Positions 11,202 to 23,700 of a stretch of 64,000 bases of DNA are shown here, piece after piece. Both the position numbers and the translations under genes were made by a program. The notes under the pieces are model-generated. The model made no database searches, was not told the DNA's origin, and worked only from the letters and a program-made list of their open reading frames with translations. The stretch comes from Tamarix chinensis (Eukaryota; Streptophyta; Magnoliopsida; Caryophyllales; Tamaricaceae). The stretch covers positions 6,329,391 to 6,393,390 of the forward strand of contig CM060174.1 of assembly GCA_030549775.1 (NCBI GenBank), given 5' to 3'. The first letter of the stretch is position 1; every line of letters begins with the position of its first letter.

Positions 11202-12598
11202 TGGTTTAGGGTTTAGTAGGTTTAGGTTTGTAGGGCTTGGGGTTTAGGGTTAGGGTTCATAGTTTAGGGTTTAGAGGGTTAGAGGATTTGGGGTTTAGAA
11301 GGCTTAGGGTTTAGGGTTTAGAGGGTTTGGGGTTTAGAGGGTTTAGTGTTTAGATGGTTTAGGGTTTAGGGTTTACGGTTTAGAGGGTTTAGGGTTTATA
11401 GGGTTTATGGTTTAGGGTTTAGAGGGTTTAGGGTTTAGGGTTCAGAGGGTTTAGGGTTAGGGTTTAGGGTTTAGGGTTAGGGTTTAGAGGGTTTAGGGTT
11501 TAGGGTTTAAAGGGTTTATGGTTCAGGGTTTAGGGTTTAGAGGGTTTAGGGTGTAGGGTTAGGATTTAGAGGGTGTGGGGTTTAGGGTTTAGAGGGTTTA
11601 GGGTTTAGGGTTTAGGGTTTAGAGGGTTTAAGGTTTAGGGTTTATGGTTGAGGGTTTAGGGTTTAGAGGGTTTAGGGTTTAGGGTTTAGGGTTTATAGGG
11701 TTTAGGGTTTAGGGTTTAGAGGGTTTAGAGGGTTTAGGGTTTAGGGTTTAGGGTTTAGGGTTTATATGGTTTAGAGGGTGTAGGGTTTAGGGTTTAGAGG
11801 GTTTAGGGTTTAGGGTTTAGGGTGTAGGGTGTAGGGTGTAGGGTTTAGGGTTTAGAGGGTTTAGGGTTTAGGGTTTAGGGTTTAGAGGGTTTAGTGTTTA
11901 GGGTTTAGGGTTTAGAGGGTTTAGGGTTTAGGGTTTAGGGTTTAGGGTTTAGGGTTTAGGGTTTAGGGTTTAGAGGGTTTAGGGTTTAGGGTTTAGGGTT
12001 TAGGGTTTAGGGTTTAGGGTTTAGGGTTTAGGGTTTGGGGTTTAGGGTTTAGGGTTTAGGGTTTAGAGGGTTTAGGGTTTAGGGTTTATATGGTTTAGAG
12101 GGTGTAGGGTTTAGGGTTTAGAGGGTGTAGAGGGTTTAGGGTTTAGGGTTTAGAGGGTTTAGGGTTTAGGGTTTAGGGTTTAGGGTGTAGGGTTTAGGGT
12201 TTAGAGGGTTTAGGGTTTAGGGTTTAGAGGGTTTAGGGTTTAGAGGGTTTAGGGTTTAGGGTTTAGGGTTTAGAGGGTTTAGGATTTAGGGTTTATGGGG
12301 TTGAGGGTTGAGGGTTTAGGGTTTAGGGTTTAGAGGGTTTAGGGTTAGGGTTTAGAGGGTTTAGGGTTTAGGGTTTAGATGGTTTAGGGTTTAGGGTTTA
12401 GGGTTTAGAGGGTTTAGGGTTTAGGGTTTAGAGTTTAGAGGGTTTAGGGTTTAGGGTTTAGCGGGTCGAGGGTTCAGAGGGTTGTGGGTTTAGGGTTGTG
12501 GGTTTAGAGGGTTTAGGGTTTATAGGGTTTAGTGTTTAGAGGGTTTAGGGTTTATGGCTTAGGGGGTTTAGGGTTTAGGGTTTAGGGTTTAGAGGTTT
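11202..12598 (+). repeat. Interstitial telomere-like array of degenerate TTTAGGG repeats
   Basis: About 1.4 kb consists almost entirely of TTTAGGG, the plant telomere word, on the plus strand. It is not a pure array. Many units are TTTAGAGGG, and blocks of the form TTTAGAGGG followed by two to nine TTTAGGG units recur, giving a higher-order pattern. Variants such as GTGTAGGG, TTTATAGGG and TTTATGG are scattered through it and are most frequent at the edges. It lies between the two inverted repeats of the element at 9763-12729, so it is cargo of that element and not a chromosome end. Confidence 0.9.
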
Positions 12599-12739
12599 GG
12601 ATATTTGGTTTGGATTAGTTTTTTGGTTTGGTATTAGTAAAATCTTGAATGTGATTAAATTTTGATCCAATGGATGAGATTAGTTCCTATGTTTGTATAT
12701 TAATTATAGTTTGTATGTGACCCCTCCCCTATATATATA

Positions 12740-13296
12740 AATTTAGAAAACGAATATTGGATAACCGACCTATTATGATTGTAAATGACAAACCCATATT
12801 TCGGATTTGGCATGAAAGGCGACAGAACTCTGGCTAGCTAAATATTAGTAGCTCGCAAGTCATCCAAATTTAATCGTCACGCACTAGTACATAACGTAGC
12901 GGTGATTTTAATGAATTATTTGTGTTCCAAAACATAAAGTGACTGCATAGATTCATTTGATAAAGTGGTTCGCTTGTGATTAATAATTTAAGTTTCTTTC
13001 TCTTGATATGTAATCACTTTATTACAATAATAGAACATACGCATTTGCATTAACTAATATTAGTTGGGAGTTTGGAGTACTGATCGGTCGCAAATGCATG
13101 AGTCAAATATTCTTCTTCTTCTTCTTCTTTTTTTTAAAAAAAAAAAATAAATTCAGCTCATTTAGTAGATGGGGTGTTTTTTTAATATATAAGTTATAAG
13201 TTCAATTTATTTAATAAGTGAGTCGCATCGAACTGTTTTATAAGTCAATCAAACGAATCAAGCAAAGTCGGTTCTAATAATATAAATATATTAAAC
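12740..13296. other. Spacer left of the CACTA element
   Basis: No gene is seen. A CTT run at about 13107-13127 is followed by poly-T and poly-A. Wording around 13180-13270 (ATTTAATAAGTGAGTCGC and similar) resembles that at 17640-17830 across the CACTA element, suggesting the CACTA element split an older repeat. Confidence 0.35.
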
Positions 13297-13299
13297 TCC

Positions 13300-16200
13300 C
13301 ATTATTATAGAATAAAAATTTAATAACAATTAAATTTTAATTTTAATAATAGTTCTAAACCGTCGTCGAAGCTACAGTTATCAAATATACAATAACAATT
13401 TAAAAAACATACGTTGACAACTAATTTTTAATGACAACTTTTGCTAGACCAAAGATCAGCCTTTGATATTAGTTTTTAACCAAAACCAATTACGAAAAAT
13501 ACAATTCAAGAAAGCTTTGACAACACTTTTTGCCAAAATCGTTATCAAAACTAGCACAAACACTAGCAATCAAAGAACCATAGACAATCAAGTCAAAGAT
13601 AGGAATGAAATTAAAAAGCATGAAGGTGCTTAACACTTGATAATTCTTGATAGAACTATAACATGCACTTCACCAATAACCAAACGTGGTCAACATCTAA
13701 GAACCAATCAATATATTTAGATGTTGTTATGAAACAATAAGCAAATAGATGCAAGAGGACATAAAATGAAAAGCTAAGTTTAAATCGCACAACACCCTCA
13801 ATGCTTAGAACAAACAACAATGAAACCATATATGTTTTTCTTTTCCCAAATCTAGAAGAACTTTTCTTTCCAAAATCTCGAATAACAAGAGATCTAATAT
13901 ATGCGTCGAATAAGAGCACAACTAGATTTGTTTGTATTTTCTTTATCTAGGTCTAGAAGAACACAATTTTCCCAAATCTAGAAGAAGATTATGTTTTTCT
14001 ACATCTAAATCTAGAAGAAAAATTTTCTCCTAGATCTACAAAACAACCACTGCAATAAACTACAATAAAATAAGAGCCACTTTTAGATTGCAACCGAGCA
14101 AATCTAGAAGAAATTACCTATGTTGTTGATAACCATGAAAGAAAGAATGTTTCATGTTATCCTAGATATGTTTCGTCTTCAACCTCCAACAACCAAACAA
14201 AATAAAATCAAGAAGAAAGAAAATCAAAGTTGCTAGAGAGGAAAATATATCAAAGGAAATTGCAATAAAAGGGGTTGGGTATGAGAGAGAAAGAGTAGAT
14301 CGATATGCTCGAGCTTGATGTAGGGGAAAGAAAATTTATTATAACACCTCAAATTTTACTATTAAAAAATTTTATTTTAGCGAAAGCATAATAGCAATAT
14401 AGTTGAATGTTACCACCATACTTGACATAATTTTGGCTTACCATACAATTCTTACATCGAATACATGATGGAATAGTTAAAACTTGAAACATGTTTAATA
14501 AAAGATGAGAGAACTTTCATCACTTAGATAATACTTTGGAGATTAACTCTAAGTATAATATAATAATATATAATCAAAGGGATCCATTGGAACTAAGTGT
14601 CCAAAAATATATCCGAACAAAACTAGTAATCAGATAACATAAATCTACGTCCAACCCAAAGATAATATAATCACTCATCCCTAAGCAAAGCATAATAATG
14701 AGCAAAGCCATCCAAATAATTCTCATTAACCCACACAACAAATTCTAGGTAGTCTAATTTTAAAAATGAGTAATACCCATGAGAATGATGATCAGTATGC
14801 TATTTACTAAGTAATATAAGAATACACCTATAGTAAATACGTACAAGTACATAAAGGCCACATGGATAAATAAGCATGTATATTGATTAAACATGATATA
14901 ATTCAAGAGAATAATTAAATTAGAGTTTTATTATTAGGTATGATCATAATATATTTCTTGTTTATGTTAAGTTTAGGGACCCTACTATACTAAATTTGGT
15001 AGAATAAATTAAAGCACCTCCTAGGTCAAAACACGCCCAACCGCCATTATCGTCTGGTAAAATGGAATCAACACCTTCCAAATTCACATGCTCTTGGCCA
15101 TTATTATTAAACCAAACTATTTGTTACACTTCCCAAGACAAAATGATCTTTGACACTATTATCGTCCAGTAGACCGGACTCAACACCTCGATCCTAATTC
15201 ACATGGTCTTTCACTTTAATTGATTAATGTCTTATTAAATTTTTATTCATCTTGATATCATAATGAAGAAATAAATATAAACATTCATGACACATACTAC
15301 ATAACCACATGTTGATTGGGACATTCCCTAAGAAAAAGATCACAACTCCCTTACAAAACCTTGATTTCACAAGATACGCATGGCTTCTCCCATAAGACTC
15401 ATTTCATCACCAAATTTAATACCCAATCCTAAATTAACACTATTAACTACATATCCAAATATCAAGGTCTAAATCCTATGTTTTACACATGCGATAATAA
15501 GCCTGCCTCTGAGGGTATTATTCACGATTTAAGCAATTTTTTCATTATATTAAAATGATACAACTCATAATTACCCTGAATATTTTTTGTAACCTAATTA
15601 AAATATTCTGAACCCATTTTCACTTTAGAAAATAAATTTTATATTTAACTTATATTGACCAAAATGCCCTTATCTTACTTTAATGCCTCAAAATCACAAT
15701 TTAGATAACTTGTATACCACTCAACCACCATTTAATCTTATTATTTATGAAATAATTTATAAATTCCCTCAAATATTATCATGCCATAATTATTTTCCAT
15801 ATTATCATAAAATGACCAAAATACCCTTACGATAACCACAATACCTAAATTCCTAAAAAAACCTTATGAATCTAGCACTGCTAATTTCCCACTTGCAATT
15901 TAATAAATTACCATACAAATTAACTATAATCATTACCCAATTCTAATAATTAGAAAATAACACATTAAAATACCATAGATCATACTAACACACTTAAGTT
16001 TTTAAAACAAGACTTATCGCAACAATAATATATAAGCACTTGCTTTTCAAATGGTAATCACTTTTCATAATTTGATACCACAATATCATACAATAACATT
16101 ATCAATATGTCATTATAAGTATAATAATATCAACCATGAAATTTCACACAAAGTACACATCGCATTAAAAAGCTCTAACTACGACATGTAGCCTTACGAA

Positions 16201-17454
16201 ATCGATACCAGACTCTAAATTGAATAAAACTCAAAGATGCCTCTCCCAAGACCACCATAAAACCACCTAAAAACCAAGATAACATATGATTAGAATGTAA
16301 GAAAGCAACCAAGGAATAAATAAGGTAAATTATGATGGAAAAGAGGCAAAATCGAAGCAAACTAAGCTTGAGGAAAGTGTGGCACAAATGGAGCTATCTG
16401 TGTGGGAAAATGGTGCAAATAGGGGGTGGCGTGAGCCCGTCATGTAGCTAGGAGGATTATATGTGAGGCTCTCACGTTGTTGGAGAGTGATGGCGTGAAG
16501 GGATCATGTTGGTGGAGGGTTGGTGGCATGAGTTTGTGACGTTGAAGAGAGGTGTGTTGTGTGAGAAGTTGATGCATGTTGGGGTGGATTTGTGTGGATT
16601 TTTGACTCAATAAAGGCACATTTGTGTGAGCTTCTCTCACAAGTAAGGTGGCGTAACATGAGGTGAGGTAAGTTACATAGGTTTTCTCTTAACAAAAATG
16701 GCAGATAATCAATAGAAGATACACAAAGAAGTTGAGGGATGGAAAAGGAAGTCCAAGAGGGTGTTAGTGGTGGTGTGCGTAGGTGAGACAGTATAGAGTG
16801 AGGTAGATGGGGTATGGTGCAACACATTGAGGAGGGTATGGGTGTAACACATAAGGGAGATTTTTTAGGTAAATTTTCTAGGACACATCCCAAAGGTTTA
16901 TGGAGGTGATGGTTTTGTTGATGAATTTAGGATAGGTAGGCTAGCAAGTGGAAGTTTGATAGAGGGGATTTGGTTGGGAGAGGAAAATGACCATACAAGG
17001 AAGAAAGGAAGAAGTAGAATACTGGGAGAGAGAAGAAGAAAAAAGAAAAAAGGAAAAAGGAAAAAATTTTGGATTAGAATTAGAATTATGTTTAAGATTG
17101 TGATTAAAGAATTAGGATAAGATCAAGATATTAATCATATCATATTAGGGTTATGTTAAAATATTAATTACCTAGAATAAGAGTTAGGATAGATTTACGG
17201 TATTACAATTATGCACCGTGTTATCTTTAATTAGTTTTTGATAACATTTTAAAAACAAATCATCATTAAAGGTTTGTGAAAATGTTTTTTTTATAATAAC
17301 CATTATTAGATATTTTTTTAATAATGGTTTCTTCCTACAACTGTTATCAACACCTTTTCCAGACATGCACCTAAATTTCCAGACATTTGACATCATTATT
17401 ATTAGGATGATTGTTATCTATTAGGCATTATTAAATCTTTATTCTATAGTAGTG
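13300..17454. mobile_element. Non-autonomous CACTA (En/Spm) transposon
   Basis: The right end, reverse-complemented, reads CACTACTATAGAATAAAG and the left end reads CATTATTATAGAATAAAA, with the match continuing through ATTTAATAA. The 3-bp direct repeat TCC flanks it at 13297-13299 and 17455-17457, the duplication size of CACTA elements. Subterminal regions (13330-13560 and 17200-17400) carry repeated GATAAC and TTATCAAA-like words on both strands. No transposase ORF is visible in 4.15 kb, and the left terminus has two C-to-T changes, so it is a dead or non-autonomous copy. Most of the interior appears to be a second insertion, a long LTR. Confidence 0.82.
14340..17207 (-). mobile_element. Probable solo LTR (Gypsy-like) nested in the CACTA element
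   Basis: On the minus strand this starts TGTAATACC at 17207 and ends GGTGTTATA at 14340, a 9-bp imperfect inverted end pair of LTR type with the final CA changed to TA. The flanks share TTAT (14336-14339 and 17209-17212). The minus-strand order of an AT-rich start followed by a pyrimidine-rich block (16980-17060) matches the LTR-like start at 61575, which begins TGTAATACCCC. Two related blocks of about 60 bp with CATTATCGTC-type words occur at about 15040-15110 and 15155-15215. No polyprotein domain is present. The superfamily is a guess. Confidence 0.45.
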
Positions 17455-17457
17455 TCC

Positions 17458-19396
17458 ATTTACATATGCAAAAAGTTTTACTAAACTTACAATTATTATA
17501 GAAAGTATCATATTCTTATCTCCATCATACTTGGCTAGTATATATTCAATGTAATACTTAGTTTGAAATTAGTTATTGTAAATGAGTGCACAAATAGTGC
17601 TCATATATTATCTGTGTATATATATATAAATGAAATTCAATAAGCATTTAAATAAGATTTTAGATGAGCTTCATAAAAAATTATAAATAATCCTTTCAAT
17701 GAGCTTTTAAACGTGCTTATAAACTAATTATCTCATGAACAAAAGAGTTAAACCTATCCCGCTTATAGCTCAACTTATTTAATAAAAGAGTCTAAAAAAA
17801 AGTCATGCACTTAGTTTGATTAGTTAAATTAACAAGTTAAGTCAAGTCTAACTGGATCCTTTACAATCTAATATTCTGTCATTGATGGGTATATTATGAT
17901 ATATGAAATTTCTACTTTAGTAGAGAAATTATTTTCGAAATTGTAGACACTACATTACCACTTGAGGGAGATCTGATCTAAATTCCCATGAATCCAAAGA
18001 CATTGTTTTGATGGGTAATATTAAAGTTGCGAGTGTGTTGATGGATAAATTGCTTTATCTTTAACAACTAATTATGTGAAGAAGGTGGTTAGTGAGAATC
18101 CCATAGCCATTTCTTTTCACTCGGACCCTAGTAACTTTGGAGACCAAAAGTGATGCATAAGAAATACAAATTTGGTCAAACTTGGTTAATGGTGGACTAG
18201 GGTTGAATTCCACCAAAAAGAAAGTAGGGAGAAGGTGTTAAAGAGAAGGGATATGATTAATAGCCACCTCTTATAATCATATACTTACAATAACCAACTA
18301 AAATATTCACACTTGACATATATGATGTAAGATTTTGTAAGGATAATCAATCAAACTCTTTTATAGCCAAAGAGTTATCTTTTTATCAAGACAAATTCTA
18401 ACACTTATAGAAAGTGTTAGACTCTTTTTTATTACACTCAACAAAATAAAAGCTAACTTAGTAAGGATAAAACTATAGTTCGTCTAAGAAGACTAACTTT
18501 CTTAATTTGAATCTCATCAAGAGCTTTGATTAGCCATTGACTTTTGGTATGTCAAACTCAAGTAATATACCCTTTCACATGCTTTAAAAGCTGACTTAGT
18601 TAGTTAATAAGCTAACTAATAGCTACTCGTGATTAATTTTACAAAGCCAAAAGCTAGTTTAATAACCTTTAACAAGGTTGAATCTATAACATCTAACAGT
18701 GCTAAAAATATCATAAAAGTACTATTATACTCTTCTTTCAAACAATAGGTTGTTGTTGTCCTCATTATGTTCCTTTGTTTTTACATCTTAAGTCCTTGTT
18801 ATCTCCTCGATATTTTGTGGCCTCTAATTTCCAAAATGTAACCCTATCTACTGACTTGATCTATCAATTGTTGTTGTGGCTTTTTTGGCTAGAGTTTAGC
18901 TCACTTGGAGAGCCAATTAATAAGCTACACAAATTGTAAAAAGGTGGTGAGCTTGGTATCTAGTAGTGCATGGCTTTTATAGATAGTAACTTGCCCTCTA
19001 AAATAGTTCAAAGTGGAAGGATTTTAGGGCCTTTCAATTTAGAGAAATTAATACATCACCTTTGTCTATGCATGGCAATGATGGAAGGTAATCTCATTCA
19101 TAAAGTATATTATTGGGACATATATGGAAACCCTCAACAAATTTGCCAAATTTAATAATAGAGATAATACAAGATCAGCAAATCTTAAAATCTTGTTATA
19201 AATAATCTAACAAGAGATGTATAAAGGTGATACATAGAATTTAACACTTCTTAGTCATGCCAATCACTACCAGATAATCATTACACTAATACCAAAATTC
19301 CTAATGAGCACACCCCTAAATTGCTCCATGAAGAACTTAGCATCATTATTGGCTACATTACCTCCTCTCTTTCCATGTATATATGTATATATATAT
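17458..19396. other. Intergenic DNA between the CACTA element and MED25 copy B
   Basis: I find no supported gene. 17640-17830 resembles AT-rich repeats seen left of the CACTA element. A 61-codon frame at 18970-19155 has gene-like composition but I recognise no family. It could be a relic of a retroelement. A short TA run (about 19380-19397) marks the start of homology with the 3' flank of copy A. Confidence 0.4.
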
Positions 19397-20233
19397 ATTT
19401 GATAACTTCATTGAGGAATCATCAACAAAAGCAAGGAATTGCAAAGACCACACGAACCTAATTAGAGAATAAGAAAGAGTGAGACCAAGTAATAGCAAAC
19501 ACCATCCAACACTATAAGCACCAAGGGGAGCACAAACACAATGGACCACATATTCAACCATTAGCCTAAAAACCAAATTAGGAGGACCATAAATTTACCA
19601 TTAGCCTGAAAACCAAACAAAACCCCTCAAGCCCAAGTATATCCACAAACAAACAAGCAAGCAATATCTTGCACCAAAACCAATAGAAAGCCTATCAGAA
19701 CTGACTAGTGGCACTAACGTTGCCTTTGCATTACCTTAGGAAGAAAAGGAATACAAATATCTTAACAAAAAAATACTTATAGAACATAGTCTCCACTACT
19801 TCCAAAATCAGGGACTAACCGTCCCACCAAGCCACCTCCTTCTCCTATCTATTATTTTTCTATACCCAAATAGCTACAAGATTATTGGTTATCTCATTCA
19901 TGGAGTATGGGAATGCAGGGCACCATGCTTCGAAAAATCCTAAGGGCTCAAATTATCATTATATTAGGGTTAAGCATATATAGTTTATTTCCCAAGTAAA
20001 TCAGAAGAGGATAGATAGCTAATTATGCCTACTTTCAACATTTAAGGCATTTGAGCAAACCTGAGGTGTCATCTACGAAGCAGCAAAAGAGTAAGCTATA
20101 TAGATGGGGAAGAAGATCCCCCACATGTAATCCACAAACATAAGTTGTTCAAACAGAGTATTTTGCTAGGGAGGAGAACGGAGGGCAATGTTCTCGAAAA
20201 AGGGAATTTAGTTCCTATCTTTTTAGCAAGTAA
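19397..20233 (-). other. 3' flank and probable 3' UTR of MED25 copy B
   Basis: This aligns with 545-1337 of copy A. The bases just left of the stop codon at 20234 would be the 3' UTR. No single clear polyadenylation signal stands out. The outer part (19397-19735) looks like the 3' tail of an old LINE that was present before the duplication, because both copies share it. Confidence 0.5.
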
Positions 20234-20755
20234 CTAATTCATAAAACCTCCCCCAGACATATTTTGTGGCCCTTGAGATGAAACTTGTCCCTGGCTAGCC
20301 AACTGTGGGCGACCTGGACCTTGAACATAAGCTTGACCCATTCCAGCTCCAACCACTTGCTGTGGTTGAGGCTGTTGTTGCAGCTGCGAGAGTTGTTGTG
20401 GTTGCTGTATCTGAGAAAGATGCTGTTGTTGCTGCAACTGAGACAGCTGCTGCTGCTGCTGAATAGGAGGATGTTGTTGCATCTGAGGAAGCTGCTGCTG
20501 CTGCTGCTGAAGCTGCTGAATAGGTTGTTGTTGTTGTTGTTGTTGTTGTTGCATCTGTTGAAGAGGTGGTTGCTGGAGCTGTTGAAGAGGCGGCTGTTGT
20601 TGCTGCTGCTGCTGCTGCTGTTGCTGAAGTTGCTGCAATTGTTGCTGCTGTTGCTGAAGCTGTTGCAGCTGTGGATGTTGCTGTTGTTGTTGCATTTGCT
20701 GATTATGCTGTTGCTGTTGCTGACTGGATATTTGAGGCTTGAAGACAACCATATC
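20234..20755 (-). CDS. MED25: MED25 exon 15: glutamine-rich C-terminal tail
   Basis: The last exon begins at an intact acceptor (AG before GATATG) with DMVVFKPQISS, continues as about 130 residues dominated by Gln with interspersed Leu, His, Pro and Met, and ends MSGGGFMN followed by a stop. Q tracts are coded by mixed CAG and CAA codons. Pure CAA and CAG runs sit at about 20525-20551 and 20601-20623. Length variation of this tract is known between MED25 alleles in plants. Long open frames on the opposite strand and in other frames here are by-products of the triplet repeat. Confidence 0.93.
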   Translation of the reverse strand, partial: DMVVFKPQISSQQQQQHNQQMQQQQQHPQLQQLQQQQQQLQQLQQQQQQQQQQQPPLQQLQQPPLQQMQQQQQQQQQPIQQLQQQQQQLPQMQQHPPIQQQQQLSQLQQQQHLSQIQQPQQLSQLQQQPQPQQVVGAGMGQAYVQGPGRPQLASQGQVSSQGPQNMSGGGFMN

Positions 20756-23700
20756 CTGGTTTCAGAACCGAGCAAGCAAAATTATTAGATTGAAATACAA
20801 ACTTGAAAAAATCTTTAAATTTACTGAAACAGAGAATGAAACCCACACTTGAAACTTAGCTTAGAACTCTAAGAAAAGCAATTAGTACAAAATTTGTCAT
20901 GAAATACATCCGTTTGAAAAGAATAAATGCATCTTTGATTTTGAGGGACAAAAAAAATTAGAGATCCTACCTAGTAACTAGCCATGAACATCACAATCTA
21001 AAACATTCTACGCGACTAAACTACTATTCGCTTTGTCGCTGGATATGATCAAAATGTATCAGTTTCTAAACTTATTATGGCAATAAATGAGCTACTGTCA
21101 ATTTAGGAAACACAGTTAAAGTGAATATAAATAGAAGAAACAGAAAAAGATAAACTGAAACATACCCCAGGAAAAAGCATTCCAATCAAGCGGCAAGCTT
21201 TGTCGGAAACCGATAACAGCAATGTCTGAGATGGTAACTGAATAACAGCGCACTGAAAATTGATTTAATTAACTCAAATTAGTAGGTGCCCAAACTTTGC
21301 AACTGGTATACAATTATAATCACTTATAAACCTATACGCATGAGCTGAATATTTCTTCATTCTGGAATGTTGAGCCATAATTCTTCCTTCTGAGGTGTGA
21401 TTACTAGATTTTGAGGTTACTCGGAGAGAGCCTTCCAATGTCTAATTTATGGAGGCTCATGCGAAGAACAATCTAGGAGGCAGGCTCATTTAGAACAAAG
21501 ACAACTCTGTATGAAATATTAAAAAAGTACATGGACGATGCCCGCCAAAAACAATGCCGAGAACATGGAAAATCACATCCCTTATAACACACTAAGGAGA
21601 ATAACCGCTGAGAACACTCATGAAGTAATTCAGGGCAAACATGTAATTATCCCAATAATACATCTGTAGATATCCAATTTCCCATAACTAAACAGATTAT
21701 CCTTGAGAACATCCATAGCTAATATCCAACCAACAGAAACAGAAATCAATAAGTCCACACCAACAGACAGAACAGCGCAAAAATACAATGCCTGATCTCT
21801 TTAACTGTAGACTCCAGTAGAGGAAAACAGTTCTATTTACGGCTGGTATGGTACCGGCAGACACCAGATTTCTTAGTCTTGCCGTTAAAATGGTTGAACG
21901 AACAAGGAGTTCATGACAGTGGTTATTCTTTTCCAAATCTAATTTTGACAAAGCAGACCCTTTTTTTTGTGGGGGGGGGGGAGGAAGGAGGCATGACCTT
22001 CAGCATAAGCCAGTAAAACTTGAAGGAGAGAAGACGGAATGGAGCAAGTTTGAAAAGCTATGCATAAATCAGAAATAGTTATCCAACAAACAAGTTTCCA
22101 TCAACTTACAAGCTTTTTCTCTTGCAGTTGCTGCAAAAAACCATGTTGATTCATCGCCCTAAATACCAGAAAATCTGCTTTGCCAACATATTGCCTGATA
22201 GAAAAGTGAAAATACCAGATGCCAATATTGTCACGGAATGCAAATGCTATATAAAGATCAAATGTGAGATGCCTGATGCACAGATGGAAAATCCCAAGAT
22301 ATTTATGATCACGTGAAACCATCATAGACAGTTTCTTTCAACAGAAGGCTTATGCAGGACGATCCTAATTGAAAGAAAGTAGGGCGCACATGGATATAAA
22401 CATCTGATGTAAAATGCAACAAGTGATCGGGTTTTCGAAGTATAGCAAAAATGCATGAGTCTAGCATCATCCAAATTTCAGGACACGATAAATTTTAAGG
22501 CATCAAGTAATTTTTTGCTCTGTCAGATCCTTTGAACATGCTTACACACGACCCTAATGGCGATGAAGAAACGACTCCCTTGACAGCAGCCCCTGTATGT
22601 GTCGCCATCAGTGTCACTGCCAGCACCAATTGAAATTGCAGAGGATGAATCAGAGGACCAAGTTACCAATGATGATGATTGACCTAACCCAACCTCTAAT
22701 CTTTCATCATCACCGTGAGACCTAAAAAATTGTAATCGATTTTTAGTTTTGCATGGTAGTGAGTGTGTGGACGAATCCGCCTTTGCATGTTTCTTCATTA
22801 CATGATATTGTTCATTCCAATGGAAGTCCTCATCACATTCATGCTTTTACATATGAATTACATAGTATACATGAAGGCATGATTGTGGCTAAAATCAGAC
22901 GAGGATTTCCATGTTGAATCCTTGATTTGGAAGAACACCCTCATAGTCATAGGTATGGTATGCAGGCAATGTCCTGCATTTCCTCGCATGGAATTGTATG
23001 TCAAGAGTCAATGGAAGCATGCAAAGATGACCCGTATAAACCTCCATGAGGATGGTTACTTCTTATTCATGTTTGACTTTGCCGAAGACTATGACACTAT
23101 ATTTGAGTTGGATGTTGGACTTTCCTCAACTGACCATTCTTGCTTAAAAAATGGCATCCTAATTTTAGTTTTTCCATGTAGGAATCCCAATTCCTTCCTC
23201 TTTGTTTAAAACTCCCTCCTACCTCCTTGGTCTACTAATAGTATAAGCCATATAAGTAACTGTGTGGGAAGGCCATTTGGTATGGACTCGAATACTGCAT
23301 CTAAGGGCTAGATTTCTTTTGCTAGAGTCTTGGTAGAGGTTGATACACATAGGTAATTACCTAAATGTGTGAATATTCAAAAGCTAGATGGTTCAGTATT
23401 CAGGCAAAGACTAAACTGTGAATGGAGGCCATCCTTGCGTTCTGTATGTCGCTAACCAGACCACTTGGCTACAAAGTGTCCCAAGATAGCAGCTAAAGGT
23501 GTTCCTCCTAGGCAAAAGTGGGTTATGGTCCATGATGGTATAGAGGTAAATTTGACTAATAAACACATCCCTATTGTATCTGAGTGTTTGGAAGGAGACA
23601 CTACAGGCTAGTTAGTTGTTTCTCAAAAATCTCGAGGGACTTCTACATCTCAATTGATGGAACCACAATCACATTCTAGTTGTGCTACTACTCGTGCACC

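Larger units (their letters stand above)
9763..12729. mobile_element. Mutator-like (Pack-MULE-type) element carrying GC-rich DNA and telomere-like repeats
   Basis: The two ends align as inverted repeats over about 65-70 bp. The left end has ATCATATACGAACT, GTACAAATGTAG and ATCCGTTGGATCAAAA. The reverse complement of the right end has GTCACATACAAACT, ATACAAACATAGG and ATCCATTGGATCAAAA. Both ends abut TATATATATA (9753-9762 and 12730-12739), consistent with a 10-bp target duplication, although TA-rich DNA makes this weak evidence. No transposase is present. The interior holds a CpG-containing, pyrimidine-rich segment (about 9868-10330) that looks like a captured 5' gene end, an intron-like stretch, and the TTTAGGG array. 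The Mutator assignment rests on long inverted repeats and duplication length only. Confidence 0.65.

Noticed and set aside
11202..12598. A true chromosome end or neotelomere
   Set aside because: The array is degenerate, flanked on both sides by unique and transposon DNA, and lies between inverted repeats.
22883..23209. A possible independent plant gene of 108 codons
   Set aside because: The text matches ORF1 of plant LINEs and lies in order with endonuclease and reverse transcriptase remnants.
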